From assembly GCA_950022655.1 (NCBI GenBank), contig OX465584.1:30384988-30448987 (forward strand): 64,000 nt of DNA. The letters are read 5' to 3'. Origin of the DNA: Alentia gelatinosa. Its lineage: Eukaryota; Annelida; Polychaeta; Phyllodocida; Polynoidae. The translations under genes were made by a program, and so were the position numbers. Below, piece after piece: positions 24,809-37,277 of this stretch. The notes below the pieces were generated by a model, which worked only from the letters and a program-made list of their open reading frames with translations, was not told the DNA's origin and searched no databases. Within the stretch, counting starts at the first letter, position 1, and each line of letters starts with the position of its first letter.

Positions 24809-25229
24809 GTTTGTGTCCATATCAGCCTGCTGCTTGTTTATCGCCCAGGTCCTCTCCTATGCCACCGATCCTTACCACAGAGTGAGATTTGCATACCCTG
24901 GATCAGGTAGAGAGGACAGCACAATGACCAATGTCAGCCCTCCCTCAATAGCCAATCTGCAGTTCACATGGCAGATGCTGTTTCCACATGAAGTATTCTT
25001 CTGTTGCCTTTGTATGGAGAGTGCCTAGAGAGGGTGTCCTAGTTCTTTGCATGGCCACCAGGGCCTCAGAGACGGAGAGGTGGAAGTTCCCTTTGCTAAC
25101 TATGATTGTCGGGACTTCGCGTCGCAAATGTCACGTGATCTATGTCTCTTTCGGTCAATTTCCGATGTTAAAAACGCAATGCCCAAGACCGGAACCGCTC
25201 CATGATACAAAACCTAGTCATTCATGATC

Positions 25230-26600
25230 ATGAATGGAGACAATAACAGCCATTCCCCACAACCATTCACCAAGCATCGCCGATATTGAGTACCCCCAGT
25301 CAATATCTGTTATCATCATTGATATCACTAATTGAAAAAAGAAAATTCTTTTGTTTGATCTCGGTTCATGATAAAGTCATATCTTATTTACTGAGAAAAA
25401 CTGTTTCTTTTCCTTTTCAGCTTTATGGGTTCTCTATTTGATGGGTTTGATGAACTTAAAGACGCACAGAATACGAAATCATGGACGTTCATAACCATCC
25501 CCCCAATCTCACGGTGAGGAGAATACAAATCAGCTAAAGCTGGGGTCCTATTATTTACACATGACGACTTTCTTTTAGATGTCATAATTGTAGAAGTTCA
25601 TTTGTATTCCATACTGCACGAGAAGTATCATATTCTCGAAATAGCTGTGAAGTATGAATGGGGTAACCTCTGCCCTCTACTCATCTATCAGAACCACAGT
25701 GCAATAAGCGCACAGATATATCGGACAACATGGGGCTATCTGGTTAGGACGATATAGACGAATGACGCAGTACAGACAGAGCAGACATGAGGAGTATATT
25801 TCCTATGGTATATGTAATGGAACCTAGTCTAATATTCAAAAGAACTTAGTATATAATCATCCAATAAAGGTTCTAAAAAGCAATACCTTAAGTTCATACT
25901 TGTAGAAATAATTATCTGATCATGTTTATATCATACCTATCATGAAATAACCTCCGTCAACGACTAAGACTGAATACCATTGATTCAATAATTGAGTTTC
26001 ACTGGATCAGGATTGATAACCCAGTCTCAACTGCTCAATGGTCAGGCTCAATGAATGAACCCCAAATTAAGCTAAAGCAGGGTGTCCAGCAATACTTCAA
26101 CAACTTATCTCGAAGAGTATAGCCTCTCAATGACTCTCAGAACTTTGAGCCGTTCTCTGTGTGAGAGATTTGACTGGTGTCACTCATTGATGCGGAGGGT
26201 CTGAACACTGGGAAGTCCTTGGAACACAGGATCATTCCTCACCGGTGAAAAAGTCTGGTTGCTGATGCTGGAGAAAGGGAAATAGGTCTGTCGTGAGACA
26301 CAGGGCACCCTGCCTGAATCCGTGGTGATTTTGTCACTTCAAAAGAGTTTGCTGCAAAGCGGGACAGTCAAGTCCCGCTTCCGTCGCTAGTGCTTCATTT
26401 CCCCATCATTCTCCCAAGTTCGATAAATTCTTAAAATGTCTGCTGCTGTCGTACTTGTGTAATTTTTCAATAATTCAAATTTTATCTAAATCAATGTGTT
26501 GTGCTTTGTATTACGGGAATCAGAGAGTGACAGGCCGAGTCCCTCAGCACAGTATTAATTTAGTTCCAAAGAGAATTTATTGATGGTCCCTGTTGTACAG
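25230..26600. other. non-coding stretch
   Basis: AT-rich, no gene recognised. One clean hairpin, AAGCGGGAC / GTCCCGCTT, lies at 26357-26380. Confidence 0.45.
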
Positions 26601-26620
26601 TAAAGATGACTGTACGCGAT

Positions 26621-27967
26621 TGTCAGAGAGGCTACCAAAGGCTGTTTCACACACATCTCGTACATAATGTTCATTCCCATAAAGGTGCGGCTTTGATGAT
26701 AACCATTAGTTTAGAAGGCTAGGCCTTAAAACGAATTCAGCGAAGATCGGCATATATCAAGGAATCCCACATATGGAAAAAATCAGATCCGAACACGTCA
26801 GCAACTGGAACTAACTCCGCAATTAGAATATCATTATACTGAAATACATTGCAGTTTCTTAATAAGTGTTCCCGGATATTATTTACTTGATTTATCCAGA
26901 CTTTGTTGATATCGAAAATAACTGTCTTGTTTTCAATGTATCGCCCTTACCCTTCTGGCGGCTTAATACAATGTTCTGTGAAACCGTACACACATCCTTC
27001 TACTTGCTGTGAGGGACAACTCCTCTAGGCAGTTCGAACCGGACCACGGAGAGAGATATCTCAGCGGAGATTTTCCGTCTGTCCTCTAGTCACTGGAATC
27101 CCCTGAACGGATTTCCCGAGTTCAAAGAAACATAAATAGTGAGAGTCCACCGAGTCAATATTTGCTTTGTCTGGAGATTCACATTGCAGGCTAGAGAGGG
27201 ATCGATGAAAGAGTGAAAGAAATCTCGCTCTCGTGAACATATCGACAAGCGTGTTCCCATCGCAACTGACTCCATCTCCTCACCTCAACGATTCCGTCGT
27301 GGTGCGATGGAGAGTGTATTAATCAGATTTCTCCGATTCCTGCAACAATTTCTTAGCCCTCTGGTATTCATTTTCCATATACGTACATGTAGCGCATAGC
27401 ACGTGTGTGTGCGTATTGCATGGTGATTTGTAAGAACAGGCTTTCAAGTTCAGACGCCGACTTTGCCAAAGATTTGCTTTTGAGGGGTAACGTATGCTTA
27501 CATATATCATCTATGAATTCAGACATATTAGACAGTGAGATATATTTAATTGATATAAGTCATAGACCAATGCCCTTTGTCCGACTGATGAGAACTTTGC
27601 TACCAACTCATCACGACTGGTACACCCAGCCCCCACGCTCAGCCACGTGGATCAGCAGCGTGGAGTTTGTATCTTAAAGACAGAGCAGCCCTCAGCAAAT
27701 CACGGTGGAATACACATCACCGTTTCCAGCTGGAGCAGATATGACTAGGTCTGATGAGCCCTTCCGGCAAATCTGTCAGAGAGGCTACCAAAGGCTGCTC
27801 CACACACATCTCGTACATAATGTCCATTCCCATAAAGGTGCGGCTTTGATAATAACGATAAAGATTAGTTTATAAGGCTGCATCAACAAAGTATGGCTAA
27901 TATTATGTAAATGATATCCGGGAACTCTAATTAAGAAACTACAATGTATTGCAGTATAGTGATATTC
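26621..27967. repeat. composite repeat: direct copies plus an inverted pair
   Basis: A ~100-bp segment at 26621-26720 (TGTCAGAGAGGCTACCAAAG...) recurs in direct orientation at 27774-27880. Just inside or beside them, 26826-26887 recurs inverted at 27906-27967 (CCCGGATAT...ATTTAC arms). Left and right ends of the 1.35-kb block therefore share both direct and inverted similarity. This suggests two copies of one element that were rearranged, or a larger element with complex termini. The middle (26900-27770) has no recognised coding sequence. Confidence 0.65.
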
Positions 27968-27969
27968 TA

Positions 27970-29220
27970 GAATACCAAAAGATATTCAAATATTCTCTGT
28001 CTATGGGTGGTCCCTGATGTCGTTTTTCCAAGTCGAATTCTCGTGCTTAGTTTATGAAACGGGCCCTGGTTCGAGAACGGGCACAAAATGGGAATCCACT
28101 ATGCTACTGCTGCGGTACATTTCATTTCTATGTTCACCTCAATGTGCATACATTGTAAATAACTATTTGCAGAACCTGTAGGTGGGAACACATCTTTCAG
28201 TGTTTAAGCTGCACTTTGCATATATTCAATAGATTCCATTGTACTACTCTGAAATATACAATATTCAGAACTCTACAGTATCTAATTATCAAGCTTACCA
28301 AACCATGTCAGTTAAAAATAAAGTAAGGGACAGTGGGAAGACATGGATTTAGTTGGAAGCACTTCAATAAAACTAGTGTTGACTATCTGTTGTAAGGTAT
28401 AACCAAATACGTCGATGTGCTGGTAAGACAATGAAATAGGAATACGTTGGGATAACTGTATAATACCTTGAACTCTGGCAGGGATGGCGAGCTATGCTAG
28501 GGTACCCTACATTCATTCGACTGGAATTAATGTCTAATTGTGGTAAAACTTGTTAGTGTAATTAAACTAATTAAACCTGGATTTAAAAGTCAGGTGTAGA
28601 AAAAAACCAGGGAGTACCATTTCATGTTCTTGTTAAAATATCATCCTTCTTCCCCATTTTCGTGGAATACATGATTTAACAGATTCATGTTTCTGACACC
28701 CGCGGCAGCAGTCTTATGGAAGATACATTGAAGTGTTTAGATTATTGCGTAAAGTATTCAGGTGGAAACTAACAACAGGCAGACGACCATTCATACATTA
28801 AGATTCACCGTTTCACCTGATGCAGAACCCGACTCCGCACACCTCATGTACTATCTATCATAGTGTGTTCCACATCGTTGTCTCTGGATTTTTTTTTCGT
28901 TCCTGTGGCTTTAATCTATGCATTTGTGATTTCACCAGTTCATTATCAGCAGTATGAATTACTATTGCATCTGACTAGTATATGAACTGCAATTTACAAT
29001 CGGCGAGTATGACTCCCCTGTGGCGTCACCTGGAAGGCTGTTGGTAGTGGAGGCGGTCTCCAATGATATGAAAGTAAAACAGTATTCTGCCTAATGGTAG
29101 CCTTGTTTACTATATTGACGGGTGAGCTACCTGGTTACAGTTGGAACGGGGAGTATTACCGAGGCGTCATGTTTGCTCACCTGATGACCACTTGTAGATA
29201 TTAAGACACACAAAAACACA
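27970..29220. other. non-coding stretch
   Basis: No gene seen. A GAAACGGGCCCTGG sequence near 28056 resembles the end of a TIR element, but no partner end was found. Confidence 0.4.
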
Positions 29221-29221
29221 C

Positions 29222-29357
29222 CAGGTGAGGTAGTAAGGTGTCGGGAATTGATATCGAATTGACAATTAACGTTGGTGATGAAGAGGGAGTATAAAATGGC
29301 AACAAAGATGATTCCTTTGATGTCGTGTGAACCACATTTTGATAAGCATGATGCCAT
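29222..29357 (-). CDS. candidate signal-peptide exon, unknown product
   Basis: Minus-strand ATG at 29357 followed by a polar N-terminus, a hydrophobic core (IIFVAILYSLFITNVNC) typical of a signal peptide or anchor, and a short polar stretch to a donor CCTG|GTGTGT at 29221. No downstream exon was identified and the ATG context is ordinary. Confidence 0.25.
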
Positions 29358-29572
29358 CGTTTCCGAACACTTTCTTGCACGTGAAAAATATCCATGGAGA
29401 CTAATGGTTTGAGGTACTCTCACCTGTAATATGACCAAATGATATCCACGTTACCGCTCCCCTTCCTAGACGTGGAAGGTATGTCAAGGGACAAGGTTAT
29501 TCCTTGATCGAGATTCCCATATTAAATCAACTTTGTGGTGTTGTGAGGCACAATCATATAATGGACCTGAAA

Positions 29573-29796
29573 CCGGGGACCAACCAAGCGAGAAACGCGG
29601 CGATTTCGAGAATCGCCAACAGATAATGGCGTGTATGTGAGCTATCATTTCATATTTTACATGATTATTTCTTCGAAGTACGCTAAAGAATCTGTGCGAG
29701 ATATTGTTAGGAAATATTTCCTCACATGTATGCTAATTTTTGTTGGCGATTGGCGATTCCGGAAATCGCTGGGCATCTCGCTTGGTGTGTTCCCGG
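29573..29796. mobile_element. 224-bp TIR element (MITE-like)
   Basis: Terminal arms of about 50 bp: 29573-29620 begins CCGGGGACCAACCAAGCGAG and ends AATCGCCAAC; 29742-29796 is its inverse (GTTGGCGAT...CTTGGTGTGTTCCCGG) with a small internal duplication. No target duplication recognised. No coding capacity. Confidence 0.7.
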
Positions 29797-29799
29797 CTT

Positions 29800-31300
29800 G
29801 ATGAGCCTTTAGTGCAATACAAAGCGCGGGATGAATAGCTAAACAAATCGAGAAAAAAAAAGCACGATTAGTTACGATTCTAGACCACAGTCCGGTGATA
29901 ATGGGATAAGATATCCATTTCAAATATCTCAGTGTCTGTGTCATGGCCACTGATAAAATACTGAATATGCATTTAATCATTTGATGTTGTAATTTTCTTA
30001 TTTTTGGGAATATCATCATTATACTTATGAAGCGAATCATCTCCTCATGATTATGGTGGGTTTATATCCTTAATCAACATCATGTACTTGAACGCAAGGC
30101 TTCATTGTGTTCACACTGGAGTGAAACAACAGACGACATTTATACAGGCAGGCTTCGCATCCAGGGCAGGGCTCCGCCGGGGACATGACATCGAGCCTGT
30201 TTGGTTAATGGGAGTGCCGTCAACACAAAAGTGACGAGAATTGAACGATAAGTTTGAGTGACCTTGCTGCGTAATCTCAGTCACAACGTCACTGTTGATA
30301 GCTCGTATGTCGAAAACAAGAGTTCGACATTTCCCTCTAGTTTCTCCTAATAGGCCAGGTATACCGTGTTTAGGGACGGTTCGTCATCAATGGACGCGGT
30401 CTCCCGTCATAAACAGTGCAGACGACTTTTAGCGCATCCCCAACATGAAAGCGACACGCTCTCGTTTGCCGCGAGAGGTTCCGTGACCTGGCACCCAGTT
30501 GTGCCCTGGGAGGAATTCGTCGTGCGCAGCAACAGCAATTCACTTTTCAATCACCACACTGAGCCAATTGTAAATGAACCATATAGGACACGAGATCCTC
30601 CCAGATTGAACTTAGAAAGACAAATAAATATCAGGAAGACGTGATAGTTAAAGCATTTGTTTTGTAAAGGGATGTGTGGGGATGTGGCCCCATACTTCTC
30701 TGAGGGGGTGGAGCCATCGATTTTTCCGACAGAAAAAAACATATCTAGCAGCAGATGTCAGCAAGACATAATAAAGTATGAAGTGTATGAAATACACCTT
30801 TACCTGGATTCTGATACCTGGCAAAGGACTGCCGACCCATATTGAATTGCAAAGTCAACAAAAAGGTTGAACAGGCATTTAAAGCAGGGCATAATATTCT
30901 GAAACTGGCGCAGGTCTCAGGTTAATTTCTAACCAGAAAAAATAAAAAAGGATGAAAATGAAAACTAATGGTATCAGAAGATGGGAAATTAATCTCTCAT
31001 CTGGGTTCCCTGCAAAAATTTATCAAAACCATTTCTTCGTTTAATTGAGATTAATGAAAATAGATTTTTACGATGTGATTAATGAGTACTAAAACGAAAT
31101 TTCATCTGCATTTTCTGCAGAGAAAAACTATTTACTCAAAAGCAAATTATATCTTATAACTCAAAGGAATATTCCAAAATTTAAGGATATGATGTTTCTT
31201 GCTCGGAACTGGTTATTCAAACATGTTTGAATCGAAAATAAAACTAATATGAGTATTGAAATAAAGCTTTTAAAATCAGTAACTATGGTAGCCTGAGGAA
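29800..31300. other. mostly non-coding; CpG-rich patch at 30360-30560
   Basis: The patch has an open plus-strand frame (30366-30644) and an overlapping minus frame containing NESVSLSC, reminiscent of an Ig strand B. Neither has good splice borders, so no gene is called. Confidence 0.3.
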
Positions 31301-31309
31301 ACACACGTG

Positions 31310-31667
31310 ATATGGATATCCATTCTTACTATATACCCATGCCGTATATACTGTAAATACGCACCGTTTTGGCATATGACGTAAAAATACTGTACGGATC
31401 GCTGGTCCGTACACTAAAATACGGACCACCTTGCCATACACGTTTATTAAAAAATTGGTTGTTAAACCAAATGAAATTGATTTTTTTTTTTTAATTTCGG
31501 GCATATAGTAAATATATAACGTCCAACCATGCTTGTACAAGTCACAGAACTCGATGGTAATTTACCGTTTGTACGGAACTCGGCATAAATGCCTCGGTCC
31601 GTACAAACGGAAAATTACCATCTCGTTCTGTGAATTGTACAGCATGGTCAGGACGTCTATATAAATA
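31310..31667. mobile_element. fold-back element, family F copy 1
   Basis: Contains a long hairpin at 31509-31667: outer arms TAAATATATAACGTCC / GGACGTCTATATAAATA, inner arms CCATGCTTGTACA... / ...TGTACAGCATGG, meeting at CGGCATAAATGCCTCGG. Arms are about 75 bp with a very small loop. The left part (31310-31386, ...TGTAAATACGCACCGTTTTGG...) and the right arm recur at 60286-60440, which shows this is a dispersed family. Confidence 0.7.
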
Positions 31668-31843
31668 CAGACTGAATTCCTAACGTCGATGTTACATGAG
31701 GGGGATGTCTGTCATTATTTTACTTAGTCGTGCCAGGATTCTTTACAAGATCTTTCTCCCGACTCTAAACTTTTATATTTATGCTCTTGGTGGCGCATAC
31801 GGGAAAATAGTGTATGGACATACCCGGTGCATCTATATATATA

Positions 31844-32058
31844 ATATTGACCGATTTCAGATAAAAGCGGTTGTATGCTCCTCGGAGTTGAGCCCATGCT
31901 TTATCCTCGCATACGCTCGGACACTACTACGCGACAATCTCTCTGAGCATACAAACGCTTCTATCTGAACGAGTCAATATCCGAGCACATGTGAGGATAT
32001 CGCTCAGAGGCAATACCGAGTAGTATACAGCCATTTTTATCTGAAATCAGTCTATATT
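31844..32058. repeat. three-arm inverted repeat
   Basis: The segment starting ATATTGACCGATTTCAGATA (31844) recurs inverted twice downstream, at about 31944-31980 and 31990-32058. Arm 1 can pair with either inverted copy. It is probably a fold-back element whose right arm was duplicated. Confidence 0.65.
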
Positions 32059-32584
32059 GTATTTATTATCCACTTCTTCCTGAAAAGTGGGGTACTGGTA
32101 TTATATAGAAACAAAGTCAGTTTGACTGAATGGAATCTGTTCAGAGATATTTTGATCAGAAATACTGCCATTCTAGAACTCACTAAATAGTAGAATGAGT
32201 GGTCACGTGGTACGGAGGGAGAATGGATATTCTTTCGTCACTCAGTAACGAACGGAATTTTACTACTGATCAGTAAAAGTAAGGCATTCGCCTATAGGTA
32301 TATAGTATTATTATCATATACCTGTGGTAGCATATCCTACACATACGGCCCGCTCCTACCCATGTCGTATTTATATCCGTACGACACCTAGGTGATGTAC
32401 GGGGTATGTATGTGGCGTACAGGGCATGTACAGCGGCGAAATCCAAAAACTCCCCCAGAAGGTGTATAATAATAGAGAAAATAGTTCATTCAGGTATGCA
32501 CTGTTTTTATGCTCTGGGTATGTAGATACACGCTACCAATGAGTTTTCTATAAACGTTATTTACTAGGTGGATAATGAATATAA

Positions 32585-32590
<6 letters not shown>

Positions 32591-32643
<53 letters not shown>
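32591..32643. repeat. (AC)26 microsatellite
   Basis: Uninterrupted AC dinucleotide repeat following a short AT stretch. Confidence 0.98.
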
Positions 32644-32645
<2 letters not shown>

Positions 32646-32649
32646 CGTA

Positions 32650-34740
32650 TGGCATACATAATTGTCTCTCGTTATTTTCCCTCATCAGATTAATACCAAA
32701 ACCATGACCTTAGCATAACGATGGGACTCTACATCAGGTACTTTCACTTACTGAAAGGAATCTGATAAAACATCCTTTCTTCAACATGTACACAGTGTTC
32801 CCTTCCAGAAAAACCCACATTTTTTGTTAGGGTTTTTACGCAATTTTAGTCTTGTTTTTGCTTCTACTTCTCTCTTTTTCTTAATGGACAGTTTTAAAGA
32901 GTGTGCCATCCAGGGAAAGGTCAAATACGCCATTTTTATTAGTCACAAATGGAAACCTGCTTCAAACTACCATCATCCTCGTTGAGAAGCCTCTTGTACT
33001 TTCTGTCCCAAAAAGATTGCTTTTGTGTCCTTTTTTGCAGAAACAGTTTTATGTCGACCTGTATGAAGGCCCCTTGAAACGTATGAAAATAACCAATGAT
33101 AAAGTATTCTGCGCGTGCGTGTGTGTATGCTTACTGGGGCAATATCGATTCCGTCTGGAATTTTGTGATGAACACAACTTTACTATAAAAGCTCTAGTGG
33201 CTGTATCTATCGACTCCCAACGCAGATAAGGGACATTATATACATGTGTCAAGCATTGCCTTCTTTTGGAATAATCACAAATGACAGTTACATTATGGTT
33301 CAGCTATAACAAGAAAACAACATCGCCCTAAAACGCCAGTGACAAACGCTTACCCCCTGGGTTTCACCTCTTTTATTTAGAACGGACAACAAGTATAGTC
33401 GACGTCAAATTATATTTTACTGATGGTCACGAATTAACTGGTTCCAATGAGTGCATAACTGTGCGTTTTATAAAATAAGAGGAGTCTTTTTGTTTTATAC
33501 CATTGAGGTGCTTAACATTTGTTAATCGTGAAATGTTGGCCTTTATATATGCTCCTACAATTACTGCCTTCCTCCTCACAAATGAGGTGGACAAAATGAA
33601 ACCGTGATATAAATGGAAAAGGTAATTGAAGTCGCCAGGTCCCCTGGAGACAGAATCCATTGAGTTCCTGCTGCGCCTTAACCACTTGGTCTACATGGAC
33701 TCAAAGATGGATTGATTACCTTATAAGAATGATGGATCAGCACCTGTGAAACCTCGCCCGCCAATTCTCATCGGACCCTCATGGGATCCGAACTGGGAAT
33801 CCCATCGACCAGAAATATATAACTACACATCATTTCAATCGCTCCTGTCAGCCTTCTGGCTGCACGAAATGTGTGTGTGATTTGGATTTCTCCTCTTATG
33901 ACGCGTGGAGTGAAGTCATTAATGTCATCAACGTGAAACTATAACGTCAACAATTTGGGTTTTCCTATCCGTCAACTATTCTTTATCTATTACATGAGAA
34001 ATTTGTGGATACCTCATGCTTTACTGAATAAGCAGTAAAATACTTGTTCATGCAAAATAATTGATTACCGTAATTAAAAGGCTTTTGTTAGTGGTCGCTG
34101 GTTGGGTATTGAGAAACCTCATGAGGGTTCAGTGTGTGAGCACAACTGACAGAACTTGTTTAGACTTCAGGCGCTAAATGCTCACTAGACATCGGTAAAC
34201 ATAGTCTGCGAAAGTAACGCGAAAGAAATTGATTCGTTTTTGGCAGCTTAAACAATATTCAATGGCTGCTCAATGGTTCTTGGCCATTCTAATAAAGAAT
34301 CAAATAACCTCTGTGGCCTTTAAGGTTTTAACATGAGTATTAATCTCCGTAATACCATGGTATCCCATTAATATTTTCCCTTGTCGCATTATGGGTATTA
34401 TGGCCCAATTGATCCAAACTGCTACATTTCTATCTATCACATTAATTTAGTGGATTCCATCTTGTTAATTTATTAACAGCTAAATGTTAGTTATTCATTC
34501 ACTGCGCTATGTCTTACGTTGTTGTTGTTTATGTCATTTGTTGGAGTATCTATGGCTATGTTGTTGGAATCTAGGTATCAGGCTGGTTACAAATTACTTA
34601 ACTTTCAACACAACCGTCATTCCGCTACCTGAATCTAGTAGGAAATATCTGCCTCGTCGGAAATGAATTTAAAAATGATTACGAATAATCATGTAACACA
34701 AAATGAATACTGCTTCATAAACCACAATACCAGTTATCCT
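32650..34740. other. non-coding stretch; one tRNA-like A box
   Basis: On the minus strand, 33691-33673 reads GACCAAGTGGTTAAGGCGC, close to the A box of Ser/Leu tRNAs. No B box sits at the right distance and no cloverleaf forms, so at best this is a tRNA-derived SINE fragment. A segment at 32518-32578 resembles 51689-51752 (TATGTWGATACACGCT...), so both may belong to one unnamed repeat. Confidence 0.3.
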
Positions 34741-34757
34741 TCATGTTTTCTTCTCAG

Positions 34758-34931
34758 CCATGTTTACCTCCTCATAAGCTCTTTCTCCACCTGATGTCGT
34801 TGCACGGAGAGGTCGGGTTCCCCGGGGGAGGGAGCGGGAATCTGCCTCCTCTGGCCCGGGGATCAGTCCCCGGATCGCCGACGAGGCCAGAGGGGATGGG
34901 AACAGTGGACGCCAGTGTAGAGGTAGATTAA
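34758..34931 (+). CDS. possible exon, unknown product
   Basis: A strong-looking acceptor (CATGTTTTCTTCTCAG, ending 34757) precedes a GC-rich frame of about 57 residues ending at TAA, rich in Pro and Gly (for example PLARGSVPGSPTRPEG). Low complexity and local GC could explain the openness. No family recognised. Confidence 0.22.
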   Translation, partial: PCLPPHKLFLHLMSLHGEVGFPGGGSGNLPPLARGSVPGSPTRPEGMGTVDASVEVD

Positions 34932-34989
34932 GAGATTAGTGGACAGTTCCCAGGCCTTAGTCTACTGTGGACGCTGAGGTTACCTTACT

Positions 34990-36830
34990 GTCACAGCTAG
35001 GGATCGAGACACCTGACACTCTCCCCTCCCCGGTGGGTAGGGTGGGGCTGGGGGCTGGGATATGCACTGTTTAGAGAGGTCCAAGCTGGGAACACTGCTG
35101 GACAGTGGTGACGGTGCAAAGTGAAGGCGGGTCCTAATAGGGGTGGGGAAGGGGCGGATCCCGGAGTAAGTGAGGGCCAGTGAATGGGTGTGGTCAAAGA
35201 GGGGCAGGGTAAGGGGGGAGGTTGGGATGGGGCTGAGGAAACAAGTTTACAAAAGAAGAAAGTTGCGACAGGTGAGGGACATGAGAGGGCGGAAGAGGGA
35301 AGACGGTGAGATGGGGTGAGTGCGCGGGCGCATGATGTTAGACTACAAAGGTAGGAGATCAATCAGAACACTAGGTAAAGGTACAAGCTGCTGAATGTGA
35401 CTAAGATAGGATCGAATGCCTGGACCTGCACAATGACACTAAGGGTTTTTTATGTAAATGAGTGTTAATTCACTGACAGCATACCCTCTTTATCTGGTAT
35501 GTAATTGATGGAAGAATAGGAACAAATATGTGAAAACCGAATGAACAAATAAAGAAATTTGTCAAAAAGAAAAACCACCCAGTGTGCGATGCTAGAATAT
35601 GCATGCGAGACCATCTCTCTACAAGACGGGATGATAGAGTAATCAATTCCCCAAAAGACTGGTTGAAATATACGTAGCCTCATATCCCAATTCAACGAGA
35701 TGTATCAATGTATAAAATCCCTGCACTAATTACTTTTTAATAGCGTATAGTGTCAGAAATTCTATAGACAGACGTTGGGCAGGCACTGAGGTGTTTAAAT
35801 CCCTGTTTTCCCCGATAACAAAATAAAAAAATAAAAAAGAGCGGCTCGTGTAAAGCCACTGTATGTTTCCAGTTTTTACTTTTAAAAGCTGCATCAGTGT
35901 TGTTCTTTTTCTAGGCTTGTCTTTCACAATGCCTTCAGGCTCCTGGCATAAGGAATAGACATACGAGAAAACTCTCTCTGTTGATTGCTGAAACACAGCT
36001 TAGCTCTATCCAATTGATAATACATTATTCGTGTATTCATTTATTAAGAGACACGAAAAGTGAAATGTTAACATGAGAAAAAGCGTTCAAGTAGGGCGCT
36101 ATGGAAATCCCGGATGGAGACTATATTGTTGTTGGGCCCCAGCTACGGCGAACCAGTTGCCCAAGTAATGCAATTTAGCATATCTAAATCATTCCCATAT
36201 CATATTCTAATTAAGAGAAATGATAGATAAGATACAAAACATTCTTTACAAATGTGTTGAAAAATGTAATTCGATTACATTAAGGATTGATTTTGTCAAA
36301 TGTATTGCATGTTTCTTTGAGCCAAATAAATGAGGATTAAATTCTGGTCGTTCCGTGGATCTATAATTGCTTCCATTTGTTCCCACTGTGGCATTACTCA
36401 TATCGAATACCACGACATAATCACCGATCGCGTTATTTAATCAGAAAATCTGAAATTACAAAAAATGGACCTATCATAAATGATCCCCTGAAAAAGGCAA
36501 TAGGTAAATGAACAGGCGGATTAAACTGATATCTCTTATTGCCCAAGGTAACAGAACTTATCTGATCATCAATTCAATACTAACGTGGAATATTGATCCA
36601 TCTAGAAACGAGACGTCTTGCATCCCATTGTAAATATGCTGACTACTCGTCATCTGAAAAACTGGACGTACATGGAATCTAGCTCGTAAAATTAAGTATG
36701 ATCCATTATAAATACAATATTCTTTTAATGTTAAAAAATGTAGGCAGCTGAGCAGGGACAGCAAAGAAGGTATGTGAATGATAAGGAGGGATCTCTCAGA
36801 CTTCGGAGAGGTTCTCACGGCTATAACAGG
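34990..36830. other. G-rich then AT-rich non-coding stretch
   Basis: 35020-35330 is G-rich on the plus strand, and its open minus frame (Pro/Ser-rich) is judged compositional. The remainder is AT-rich with no gene recognised. Confidence 0.4.
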
Positions 36831-37090
36831 TCGGGGTGACGGTTGAGCCGTGAGTGGGCGGCCGGGAGGAGGACACCGTGCAAGCCGGGCCGCGGGGTGT
36901 TGTCGCCCGGGCTACAGTTTATGCGAATTGACGGTGGTACTGTAGCTGTAAGTGTCCCCAGGGAGCCTCTACGACCATCACCGCCGTTATCTGCGGACCT
37001 GCCCTACCCTGGCGGCGGACACGGAGGTCGGGCAGGCTGTATATGTGTGTGTGTGTGTGTCGGGGGGAGGAGGTTGGAAACTAGGCGGGA

Positions 37091-37277
37091 TGTGGGTTGA
37101 ATGTGGGAGGGGTATGAGCGGAATGTGTGTTGGGTGTGGGTTGAATGTGGGAAGGGTGTGAGCGGAATGTGTGTTGGGTGTGGGTGGGGTGTGGGTGGAA
37201 TGTGGGTGGATGTGGGTGGATGTGGGTGGATGTGGGTGGATGTGGGTGGAATGTGTGTGTGTGGGGGGGGGGGGGGG
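37091..37277. repeat. G-rich minisatellite (44-bp x2, 10-bp x5, G15)
   Basis: A 44-bp unit at 37091-37134 is repeated at 37135-37178 with few changes. It is followed by five exact copies of TGTGGGTGGA at 37201-37250, then a G15 run at 37263-37277. The strand is G-rich from about 37040 to 37500. Long open frames here on both strands are repeat artefacts. A CpG-rich patch (36840-37030) precedes it. Confidence 0.9.

Noticed and set aside
30396..30545. Minus-strand frame containing an Ig-like NESVSLSC segment
   Set aside because: Short, with no conserved Trp or second Cys at proper spacing and no good acceptor; likely chance.
33673..33691. tRNA-Ser/Leu-like A box on the minus strand
   Set aside because: No B box at the expected distance and no cloverleaf can be drawn, so it is not a tRNA gene; at most a decayed SINE.
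34997..35362. 121-codon Pro/Ser-rich minus frame
   Set aside because: Low complexity, caused by the G-rich plus strand. No splice or start support.
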